Part shown: positions 8,278 through 14,853 of the stretch, piece by piece | How positions within the stretch are numbered: the first letter of the stretch is position 1 | Layout: each line of letters opens with the position of its first letter | From: Hymenobacter cyanobacteriorum | Lineage (GTDB): Bacteria > Bacteroidota > Bacteroidia > Cytophagales > Hymenobacteraceae | Direction of reading: 5' to 3' | NCBI RefSeq assembly: GCF_022631375.1 | Contig: NZ_JALBGC010000002.1 | Span: 62,001-126,000 of the forward strand | Length of the DNA stretch: 64,000 nt | The notes under the pieces: model-generated | What the model was told of the DNA's origin: nothing | Database searches by the model: none | The model's input: only the letters and a program-made list of their open reading frames with translations | Translations under genes and position numbers: made by a program

Positions 8278-8895
8278 CACCGCGCCCGTACTCGCCCCCA
8301 GTCGCTCGGGGTTTTCGGCCAAGAACTTGCCCCAGCTTTTGCCGCCGCTGGCCGTGACGTTGTTGCCTTTCATATAATGGTGGCAGAGGGCCACGGCCAG
8401 CGCGTCGGTCGCATCCAGAAAGGTGCTGGCCTCGGCAATGGGCGGCAGCTTCAGCGTCTGGCGCAGCATGTGGGCCACCTGCTCCTTGGTGGAATTGCCC
8501 GAGCCCGTCACGGACTGCTTCACCTTGGTGGGGGCGTACTCCACGTAGGGAATCTGGCGGGAGAGGGCGGCCGCGATGGCCACGCCCTGCGCCCGGCCCA
8601 GCTTGAGCATGCTTTGCACGTTGACGCCGAAAAACGGGGCTTCGATGGCCAGCTCGTCGGGCAGGTACTCGTCGATGAGTTCCAGCATGCGGTCGAAAAT
8701 CCGCTTTAGCTTTACGGCGTGATTCGAGCCCAGGGCCTTCATATTGATAACGTCGTAGCACAGCACGTCCACGCGCTGGCCGCGCACCTCAATCAGGGCG
8801 TAGCCCATAATCTGGGTGCCGGGGTCGACACCCATGATGATTTTGGGCAGCAAATCGGCGGCGGGCGCGGGGCGGGGACGGGTAGGGGCGGGCAT
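8251..8895 (-). CDS. ruvC: crossover junction endodeoxyribonuclease RuvC
   Basis: A 214-residue Holliday junction resolvase that nicks symmetric strands of four-way junctions together with RuvAB. All four acidic catalytic residues are visible: D24 (GVDPGT), E85 (ELAIEAPFFG), D161 and D164 (FLDATDALAVAL). The C-terminal tail of about 40 residues, rich in Lys/Ala, is longer than in E. coli and carries the terminator for the opposing transcript. A perfect -7 box TAACTTTG (minus strand, 8902-8909) lies just six bases before the ATG, so the mRNA should be almost leaderless. Confidence 0.95.
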   Translation of the reverse strand: MPAPTRPRPAPAADLLPKIIMGVDPGTQIMGYALIEVRGQRVDVLCYDVINMKALGSNHAVKLKRIFDRMLELIDEYLPDELAIEAPFFGVNVQSMLKLGRAQGVAIAAALSRQIPYVEYAPTKVKQSVTGSGNSTKEQVAHMLRQTLKLPPIAEASTFLDATDALAVALCHHYMKGNNVTASGGKSWGKFLAENPERLGASTGAVKKKAPTKS

Positions 8896-8901
8896 CTCCT
8901 A

Positions 8902-8909
8902 CAAAGTTA
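8902..8909 (-). promoter_or_regulatory. -7 promoter element of ruvC
   Basis: A perfect TAnnTTTG (TAACTTTG) reads on the minus strand and ends six bases before the ruvC ATG at 8895. No convincing -33 TTG was found at the usual distance. The position implies a leader of about 0-3 nt. Confidence 0.65.
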
Positions 8910-9060
8910 CGCCCCAGGTAAGGCCGGGCAGTCGGCCAACCCGGTTTCTTCCGAAACAACCGGCGCAGCAGGAGCCGCTGCACCTTCGGGCACGCCAGTC
9001 AACCGCGGCAACGGCCCCACCGAGCCCGACGCCCGCCGCGCCCGGCAGTGGAAGCGCGTC

Positions 9061-10020
9061 GTGTTCTGGAGCAAAATCGGCATCACGCTGCTCACGCTCG
9101 GGCTGCTCTACAATTCCATTTTCGCCACGCCCGATACGGCGGCGGCTTGGCGGCAGTTGCTGGCCACCACGCTTGGCGGGGCCGGGCGCGGTCCTGTCCT
9201 GCTGGCCCTGGCCCTGGTGCCCGCCAACTGGGGCCTGGAGGCCTGGAAATGGTACCGCCTGGCCCGGCACCTCGAGCCGGTCACGTTCGGGCGCAGCTTC
9301 CGGGCGGTGCTGGTGGGCCTCACGCTGGGCTTCGCCACCCCCAACCGCGTGGGCGACTACGCCGGCCGCATCATCGAGCTGAAAAGCCGCCGCGTGAGTG
9401 CGCTGGGTGCGGTTTTTCTGGGGCGCTACTGCCAGCTGGTGGCCACGGTGCTGGCCGGCGTGGCGGGCCTGCTCTACTTCGTGCTGAAGTTTTATTTGAA
9501 CGGCTACCCGGCGGCCGGGCTGGGCGTGGTAGCCTCGGCGGCGCTGCTGAGCGGGCTGGTGCTGGTGCCGCTGTACCGCTCGCAGCTGCTGCTGGCGGCG
9601 CTGGGGCTGTGGCGGCCGCTGCGGCAGTTTCGGCCGGCGCTGGCCATTATGCCCACGTATCCGGCGCGGGCGCTGCACACGGTGCTGGCCATTTCGGGGC
9701 TGCGTTACGCGGTATTCTGCGCGCAGTTTATGCTGCTGCTGGCGGCGTATGGCGTGGGCGGGCCGCTGGGGCCGGGTTTGGCCGCCGTAGCGGGCACGTT
9801 TTTTCTGAAATCGTTGGTGCCTTCGCTCAATGCACTGGCAGATGTGGGCGTGCGCGAGTTGTCGGCCACGCACCTGTTTGGGCTGCTGGGGCAGCCGGCG
9901 CTGCCGGTGCTCTCGGCCAGCCTCAGCCTGTGGGTTATCAATATTGCGCTGCCCAGCGCGGCCGGCCTGCTGCTGGTGCCCGGCTTGCGCGTGCTGCGCG
10001 AAAAACGCGCCACGAAATAA
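9061..10020 (+). CDS. flippase-like (lysylphosphatidylglycerol synthase TM region) membrane protein
   Basis: An integral membrane protein of at least 319 residues with seven to eight hydrophobic helices and the family motif GLTLGFATPNRVGDYAGRI. It belongs to the UPF0104/AglD/MprF-N family, proposed to move or transfer lipid-linked groups. The start is uncertain. The reading frame is open and looks coding from about 8929, but contains no ATG, GTG or TTG before the GTG at 9061, which already sits inside the first membrane helix. Either a rare start codon is used or a base error hides the true ATG. It is followed with one-base overlap (TAATG) by a glycosyltransferase, so the two probably act together on a lipid-linked sugar. 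Confidence 0.72.
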   Translation: MFWSKIGITLLTLGLLYNSIFATPDTAAAWRQLLATTLGGAGRGPVLLALALVPANWGLEAWKWYRLARHLEPVTFGRSFRAVLVGLTLGFATPNRVGDYAGRIIELKSRRVSALGAVFLGRYCQLVATVLAGVAGLLYFVLKFYLNGYPAAGLGVVASAALLSGLVLVPLYRSQLLLAALGLWRPLRQFRPALAIMPTYPARALHTVLAISGLRYAVFCAQFMLLLAAYGVGGPLGPGLAAVAGTFFLKSLVPSLNALADVGVRELSATHLFGLLGQPALPVLSASLSLWVINIALPSAAGLLLVPGLRVLREKRATK

Positions 10021-11249
10021 TGATTGCGGCGGGTGTAGGCTTGCTCGTGTTGCCGGCACTGTACGCGGGGCTGATGGGCTGGCTGCGCGGCGGCTGGCAG
10101 GCGGGAGTTAAAAGTGAAAAGTTAAAAGTTAAAAATATTGGCGTTGGAAACCATAAAAGCCTAAGCGGAGACGTCGAAGCAACGGGAATAGACATTGCGT
10201 TTTTAACTTTTAACTCTCAACTTTTAACTTCAACGCCGCCGGATTTCTCCATCCTCATTGCCGCCCGCAACGAGGCCGAGAACTTACCGCAAATCCTGCG
10301 CGACCTCGCCGCCCAATCTTTCCCGGCGGGCCAATTCGAAGTTCTCATCGCCGACGACCACTCGACCGATGCCACGGCTGCCATCATAGCAGCAGCCGCG
10401 AAAGAAACCAGTTTCACCCTTCGCCTCATCGAATTGCCCGCTGCGGCCACCGGCAAAAAGGCTGCCCTGCTCGCCGCCCAGCAGGCGGCCCGCGCGCCCT
10501 GGCTGGTGTGCACCGATGCCGACTGCCGCCTTGCCCCCGGCTGGCTGGCAGCCTACACGGCGCTGCTGGCCCGGCAGCCCGACACCAATTTCATCAGCGG
10601 CCCGGTGCTGCTGACGGGGCCGGAGAATCTGTTCACCACGCTCATGGGGCTGGAATTTGCAGGGCTGGTAGGAGTGGGGGCCGCCTGCCTGGCCCGGCAA
10701 GCACCCACCATGTGCAACGGGGCCAACCTGGCTTACCGCCGCACGGCGTTCGAGGCGGTGGGGGGCTTCGCCGAGCATTCTCATTTAGCCAGCGGCGACG
10801 ATGAATTCCTTCTCCACGCCATCCACGCGCGGTTTCCGGGCACGGCGCGTTTTCTGTTTGCGGCCGATGCCATTGTGCGCACGGCCGCGCCGCCCACGCT
10901 GCGGGCGCTGCTGCGGCAGCGGGTGCGCTGGGCCAGCAAGTGGGCGCACTATCGCAGCGCCGCGCCGCAGCGGCTGGCGCTGCTGGTGCTGGGGGCCAAC
11001 GTGGCGCTGGCCGCCGGCGTGGGGGGCGCGCTGGTGTGGCCCGGGCTCTGGCCGTGGGTGGCGGGCGCGGCGGCCCTCAAGCTGGGCGGCGATGCCTGGT
11101 TTCTGGGGCCGGTGCTGGGGCTGCTGGGGCGGCGGCGCTGGCTGGCTGGCCTGCTGCCGCTACAGTTGCTGTACGCGCCGTACGCGCTGGCCGTGGGGCT
11201 GGCGGGGTTGCGCGGCGGCTACGAGTGGAAGGGGCGAGCGGTGCGGTAG
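10020..11249 (+). CDS. family 2 glycosyltransferase with membrane anchors and in-frame palindromic repeat insertion
   Basis: A 409-residue GT2 enzyme. After an N-terminal membrane helix (about 3-24), the catalytic domain begins at SILIAARNEAENLP (about residue 78), with ADDHSTD and TDADC as nucleotide-sugar and metal-binding motifs, GDDEF as acceptor-side motif and LRQRVRW as the QxxRW-like motif. Three C-terminal membrane segments follow. Residues about 30-70, between the helix and the catalytic domain, are encoded by a 125-base palindromic repeat of the type also found after paaN; the insertion keeps the frame. The ATG overlaps the previous stop, giving strict coupling with the flippase-like protein. 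Confidence 0.85.
   Translation: MIAAGVGLLVLPALYAGLMGWLRGGWQAGVKSEKLKVKNIGVGNHKSLSGDVEATGIDIAFLTFNSQLLTSTPPDFSILIAARNEAENLPQILRDLAAQSFPAGQFEVLIADDHSTDATAAIIAAAAKETSFTLRLIELPAAATGKKAALLAAQQAARAPWLVCTDADCRLAPGWLAAYTALLARQPDTNFISGPVLLTGPENLFTTLMGLEFAGLVGVGAACLARQAPTMCNGANLAYRRTAFEAVGGFAEHSHLASGDDEFLLHAIHARFPGTARFLFAADAIVRTAAPPTLRALLRQRVRWASKWAHYRSAAPQRLALLVLGANVALAAGVGGALVWPGLWPWVAGAAALKLGGDAWFLGPVLGLLGRRRWLAGLLPLQLLYAPYALAVGLAGLRGGYEWKGRAVR
10106..10230. repeat. palindromic AGTTAAAAGT element inside a glycosyltransferase gene
   Basis: Left arm 10106-10135 and right arm 10200-10230 are imperfect reverse complements built from AGTTAAAAGT/GTTAAAAGTT units and are separated by about 64 bases. It is AT-rich compared with flanking DNA. 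A related copy lies at 37796-37863. It lies in frame in the GT2 gene and adds about 41 residues. Confidence 0.8.
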
Positions 11250-11309
11250 AGTGGGGCCATAATTGGCTAAAATAGGTCGGCAAAAAAACACCTCGCGGGG
11301 CTTGGATGG

Positions 11310-11317
11310 TAAATTTG
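11310..11317 (+). promoter_or_regulatory. -7 promoter element before the cytochrome c gene
   Basis: A perfect TAnnTTTG (TAAATTTG) lies 33 bases before the ATG at 11351. A start of transcription around 11322 would leave a leader of about 28 bases, which contains the AT-rich CATATATATT. Confidence 0.6.
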
Positions 11318-11350
11318 CCGCATATATATTCCACCTAAGCCCAACGTGTT

Positions 11351-11881
11351 ATGCGTCGCAATCCGGTGAGTTTCGCCCTGACGGTGGGCATGGCGTTGAT
11401 AGTCGTGCTCTTTGGTTTTACCCTCCTAAGCGCTGCCGGCCTGGCAGGCTTCGCGGCCGACGATGCGCTGGCCGAACGGCGCGACCCTGGCGAGCCAGAG
11501 GGCCCGCAGCTTTCCGCGCGGCCTGTGGCTGCGCCAATGCCGCAGCTTACTGCCGCCCAAGCTGCGGAAGTCGCCGCCGGGAATGCTCTTTTCAAAGGCA
11601 ACTGCGCTCAATGTCACGCTGTGAACGAGCAGGTGGTGGGCCCAGCCCTCGCAGGAATTACGAAGCGTCGGCCCATTAGCTGGATATTGCCCTGGGTGAA
11701 GAATTCGAGCAAAGTAGTGGCCAGTGGCGATGACTACGCCGTGGCGCTGTTCAATAAATTCAACAAGCAACAGATGCCTTCCTTCGCGCTTTCGGACAAA
11801 GAAATTGCTTCGATTGTGGCCTACATCAACTTGGAAGAAGGAGCACCCGTTGCCACGGCTGCTACGGTTGCGGTTCGGTAG
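11351..11881 (+). CDS. membrane-anchored class I c-type cytochrome
   Basis: A 176-residue protein with one N-terminal membrane helix (about 8-33), a linker, and a cytochrome c domain. Haem attachment is C85-x-x-C88-H89 (NCAQCHA), and the distal methionine is probably M142 in QQMPSF. Such proteins carry electrons at the periplasmic face of the inner membrane. It is monocistronic, and its stop region overlaps by 20 bases the end of the convergent phosphodiester glycosidase. No oxidase genes are adjacent, so its partner is unknown. Confidence 0.87.
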   Translation: MRRNPVSFALTVGMALIVVLFGFTLLSAAGLAGFAADDALAERRDPGEPEGPQLSARPVAAPMPQLTAAQAAEVAAGNALFKGNCAQCHAVNEQVVGPALAGITKRRPISWILPWVKNSSKVVASGDDYAVALFNKFNKQQMPSFALSDKEIASIVAYINLEEGAPVATAATVAVR

Positions 11882-12458
11882 CACCAATGATGACGCCGAA
11901 GTCTCCGTCCAGTTGCGTCCAGCCGGCGGCCGGCGCGTAGGTGCGCGACACGAAGCCATCGAGGTAGAGCGCCTGTCGGCAGCCTGCTTTTTGAAAGTAT
12001 TCGGCGAAATCGTAGAAGTTGACTTTGCTTTTCGACATAGCTAGCAGCACGCGGCCATCGGGCAGCAGGCCCACGCCGTTGCGCACCTGCACGTTGGCCG
12101 AGCCCGGGCGGAAGGCGGGGTGAATGCGACCATCAAGCACCAGCATGGGCCCCGATTGGGTGGCGTAGGCCACGCGGCCGTTGTTGTGGAAAGCGGCTGT
12201 GGGCACAAGGTGCGCGCTGCGGTCGGTGTCGAGGTAAAACACGCCGTTGGGCCGCAGGTAGAAGTTGCCTGTGCCGGCAGCAGTGTCCAGTGGCATTACC
12301 GGCTGTCCGTTCTCGATATAAAGCCCCTGCGGTTCAAATAAAGGGGTGAACATGCCCCCGTTCATGGCGAAGAGCAGGCGCTCGTGCCGCGCCGCCAGCC
12401 AGCCGCGCAGGCGGCCCAGGCTCCCGAAGCGGCGTTGCTGCTCGTCGCGCCAGTACAT
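11862..12458 (-). CDS. phosphodiester glycosidase (NAGPA) family protein, N-terminus apparently frameshifted
   Basis: A 198-residue open frame covering nearly all of a phosphodiester glycosidase/YigE-like domain: FAMNGGMFTP near residue 30, LYIENG, NFYLRPNGVFY near 66, ATQSGPMLV near 98 and LYLDGF near 165. The first ATG at 12458 appears internal. The same frame continues open upstream to at least about 12540, encoding SPFVSYCLDPRRTPLR, which fits the family. A perfect signal/anchor start (MLKRLLLLV, ATG at 12645) exists in a different frame, and its hydrophobic core is made of Leu-Val hexanucleotide repeats. So the natural gene probably runs 12645 to 11862 with a one-base shift inside or after the repeat tract. 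It may be a pseudogene, a variable locus or an assembly error. Confidence 0.72.
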   Translation of the reverse strand: MYWRDEQQRRFGSLGRLRGWLAARHERLLFAMNGGMFTPLFEPQGLYIENGQPVMPLDTAAGTGNFYLRPNGVFYLDTDRSAHLVPTAAFHNNGRVAYATQSGPMLVLDGRIHPAFRPGSANVQVRNGVGLLPDGRVLLAMSKSKVNFYDFAEYFQKAGCRQALYLDGFVSRTYAPAAGWTQLDGDFGVIIGATEPQP

Positions 12459-12560
12459 CCGTAGCGGCGTGCGGCGCGGGTCGAGGCAATAGCTTACGAA
12501 CGGAGACGACGCGGCAACGGGCCGGGGAGGTTTTCGAAGCCAGATGGCGCCAAACCAGCC

Positions 12561-12624
12561 AGTCGCCAGTACCAGTCGCCAGTACCAGTACCAGTACCAG
12601 TACCAGTACCAGTACCAGTACCAG
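12561..12624. repeat. hexanucleotide CCAGTA tandem repeat encoding a Leu-Val helix
   Basis: About seven uninterrupted CAGTAC-type hexamers, followed on the left by degenerate copies containing CGCCAGT. On the minus strand it reads CTGGTA repeated and encodes alternating Leu-Val in the hydrophobic core of a signal or anchor peptide starting at 12645. Confidence 0.85.
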
Positions 12625-12666
12625 CAGAAGTAGGCGCTTGAGCATAAGGGGGAAGCGCTGCGGGGG

Positions 12667-13164
12667 CTAAGCGGCGGCAGCCATCATCGTAAGGTAGTAA
12701 TTGGCGCAATGAATGGCCGTCAGCAGCAGCAGCTCTTTGCGGACCAACTGCTCAAACGCATCCGAAGCCGCTAGCCGGTAATCACTATTCAGCTTGGTCC
12801 ATTTAAAGTCGGGCTCAATGCTGAGCAGTTCCGTTTCGTCCTCATGCACGAGGACGAACGTGTTTTTCAGCAGGCTTGGCTGCTTGAAGATGTAGTAAGC
12901 CTCCGGGCCGCCGAAAAGGGTACGAATCAGAATTTGCCCCTTCCAGTTCATCTTAAAGTCAAGCAGCACCTGCTCCTAGTCCTTGATTTCGATGGTAGTG
13001 CCCCAGAATCCCTTGGGCTGAATCGCGTAGCGGGTGCGGTCGGCCAGCATGATTTCGGCCGTGAAGGAAAACCAGCTGTCGTATTCCAGTTCGCCGATTT
13101 CGGTGTCGGCCTGCGTCAGCCGGAAGTGTTTCGTATCGACCGATTTTACCTGATAATGCTGCAT
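12667..13164 (-). pseudogene. gene interrupted by in-frame amber stop (unknown family)
   Basis: A single reading frame runs from ATG 13164 to stop 12667, but it is cut by one in-frame TAG at 12976-12978 after residue 62. The first part (MQHYQVKSVDTKHFRL to GTTIEIKD) and the second (EQVLLDFKMNWKGQILIRTL to the end) read as one protein of about 164 residues, with beta-strand-like patterns such as TRYAIQPKGFWG and FVLVHEDETELLSI. I do not recognise the family; the strand pattern is reminiscent of LURP-one/tubby-like folds, which is only a guess. Lower G+C than the neighbours. It may be a recent nonsense mutation, a read-through gene or a sequencing error. Confidence 0.6.
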
Positions 13165-13231
13165 AGAAGGCCGCGTAGGAGGGGAATGACAGGTGGTTAC
13201 CCGGTACCGGGCTTCGGGGTAATGAGTGGGC

Positions 13232-13239
13232 CAAATGTA
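13232..13239 (-). promoter_or_regulatory. -7 promoter element for the interrupted gene
   Basis: A perfect TACATTTG on the minus strand, 67 bases before the ATG at 13164. It indicates that the interrupted gene still has an intact promoter. Confidence 0.55.
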
Positions 13240-13331
13240 GCCCGGTCGTTTCGATTCGCGGATTGGTTGCAGAATGTGGCTCCGGCCCCGGCACATTTTG
13301 CCCGGGTTGGGGCCAGAGCCGGTGCCTGGCT

Positions 13332-13339
13332 TACATTTG
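13332..13339 (+). promoter_or_regulatory. -7 promoter element for the small protein/permease operon
   Basis: A perfect TACATTTG on the plus strand, 30 bases before the GTG start at 13370. A TTG about 25 bases upstream may serve as the -33 element. Confidence 0.6.
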
Positions 13340-13369
13340 CCCCAATCCCAGCCCGCCTGATTTCCTCCC

Positions 13370-13627
13370 GTGACTGACCCCGAATTCGACCTGCTCGACG
13401 AGCTGTACTTCGTCACCCCCTTTCGCACGCTGCTCCAGAAAACCGGCTTGCCGCCCCAGGAGCTCGAAAACCAGCTCCGCAGCCTGTTGGAGCAGGGCCT
13501 TATCCGCAGCTACTGGCCCGACCCCGACACCGAACTGGCCTACGAAACCACGTCGTTCGGCGCCATTGCCCGCGATGCCGCCTACCTGGCTTCGAAGGAA
13601 GGCCTGCTGCAACACAACACCCGCTAA
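13370..13627 (+). CDS. small conserved-type hypothetical protein, possible winged-helix fold
   Basis: An 85-residue acidic protein starting with GTG (MTDPEFDLLDELYFV). The pattern QELENQLRSLLEQGLIRSYW resembles the recognition helix and wing of small winged-helix proteins, but no family is recognised. It ends two bases before the GTG of the permease gene, so the two are probably one operon and it may share the permease's regulation. Promoter box at 13332-13339. Confidence 0.65.
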   Translation: MTDPEFDLLDELYFVTPFRTLLQKTGLPPQELENQLRSLLEQGLIRSYWPDPDTELAYETTSFGAIARDAAYLASKEGLLQHNTR

Positions 13628-13629
13628 GC

Positions 13630-14802
13630 GTGGCCTCGGCAGTTTCCGCAGCGCCCACCGCCACAACCACGGCCGCCGCCCGGCCGCCGGGCTACTACGT
13701 GCGCCAGCGCCTGTGGCAAAACCGGCCCGCTGTAGCCGGCCTGGCCTTTATCGCTCTGTGCACGCTGGTGGCGCTGCTGGGCTATTGGGTGCTACCCGAC
13801 AACTCGCCCAACGCCAACCACGGCTTCGTCCAGATTCAGAAGGAAGGCCCCGGCCTGCGAGTTAGGTTTTTGCGGTTGCCACTACCCAATTCCGTTCTTG
13901 CCGAGCCCGCCGCTGACAATAATATCTTTCATATTTGGCTGCATGGCCGTGAGGTGCAAGCCGAAGAAATGCCCATTGCTGCTTATCGCCGGGTGGATGG
14001 TGCTACGGTAGCTGTTCGTCCCTGGACACCTGAAGGTGCTGCCCCTGCGCCGTGGCAGCAGGTGGCAATGCACACACCTATAAAGCAGCTGTTCGATACC
14101 CAGACGCATTACCGCACCTACGCGCTGGGTACCGACAAAGCCGGCCGCGACGAGCTGAGCCGGCTGCTGCTGGGCACGCGCATCTCGCTGGGCATCGGGC
14201 TGGTGGCGGTGCTGATTTCGCTGGTGCTGGGCATGGCCGTGGGCGCGGTGGCCGGCTACTTCGGCGGCTGGGTCGATTCGCTGCTATTAGGAGTGATGAC
14301 CGTGGTATGGAGTATTCCCGGCATCATGCTGGTCATTGCCATTTCGCTGGCGCTCGACAGCAAAGGCGTGTGGGTGAGCTTCGTAGCCGTGGGCCTGACC
14401 ATGTGGGTGGACGTGGCCCGCGTGGTGCGCGGCCAGATGCTGAGTTTGCGCTCGGCCACCTTCGTGGAGGCCGGCCGGGTGCTGGGGCTGCCCACGGCGC
14501 GCCTCATTGCGCGGCACCTGCTGCCCAATATGCGCGGGCCGCTCATCGTGCTGGCCACCAGTAATTTTGCGTCGGCAATTCTGCTCGAAGCGGGCCTGAG
14601 CTTTCTCGGATTGGGCGTGCAGCCGCCGGCGCCGAGTTGGGGTTTGATGGTGAAAGAAGGCTACGACTTGCTGGGCACCCAGGCCGGGCTGTGGCTCACG
14701 CTGCTGCCGGGCACGGCCATTTCGCTGCTGGTGCTCAGCTTCAACCTGCTCGGCAACGGCCTGCGCGATGCCTACGACCCCAAAACGCCCGTGGCGGTGT
14801 AA
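13630..14802 (+). CDS. ABC transporter permease, DppC/OppC family
   Basis: A 390-residue inner membrane permease for peptide/nickel-type ABC importers. The N-terminal helix is at about 38-58. A periplasmic insert of about 100 residues (60-155) follows, longer than in enteric OppC. The conserved LGTDKAGRDELSRLLLGTRISL opens the permease domain near 162. The EAA loop (EAGRVLGLPTARLIARHLLPN) sits near 280. The tail LLGNGLRDAYDPK is the standard C-terminus. Start GTG at 13630. No partner permease, ATPase or binding protein is adjacent, so the rest of the transporter must be encoded elsewhere, as is frequent in Bacteroidota. Confidence 0.9.
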   Translation: MASAVSAAPTATTTAAARPPGYYVRQRLWQNRPAVAGLAFIALCTLVALLGYWVLPDNSPNANHGFVQIQKEGPGLRVRFLRLPLPNSVLAEPAADNNIFHIWLHGREVQAEEMPIAAYRRVDGATVAVRPWTPEGAAPAPWQQVAMHTPIKQLFDTQTHYRTYALGTDKAGRDELSRLLLGTRISLGIGLVAVLISLVLGMAVGAVAGYFGGWVDSLLLGVMTVVWSIPGIMLVIAISLALDSKGVWVSFVAVGLTMWVDVARVVRGQMLSLRSATFVEAGRVLGLPTARLIARHLLPNMRGPLIVLATSNFASAILLEAGLSFLGLGVQPPAPSWGLMVKEGYDLLGTQAGLWLTLLPGTAISLLVLSFNLLGNGLRDAYDPKTPVAV

Positions 14803-14807
14803 ATTTG
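14800..14807 (+). promoter_or_regulatory. -7 promoter element overlapping the permease stop codon
   Basis: TAAATTTG matches the -7 consensus and includes the TAA stop of the permease gene. It would start the phosphatase transcript about 40 bases before its ATG. A weaker alternative, TACCTTG at 14842-14848, would give a leaderless mRNA. Confidence 0.45.
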
Positions 14808-14853
14808 TGGCCTCGCGCCGGCTTTCCCGGCGCAATAGTGTACCTTGCCGCGT

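Noticed and set aside
12545..12630. The CCAGTA tandem tract as a CRISPR or centromere-like iteron
   Set aside because: It is a plain hexanucleotide microsatellite with no spacers and codes for a hydrophobic helix.
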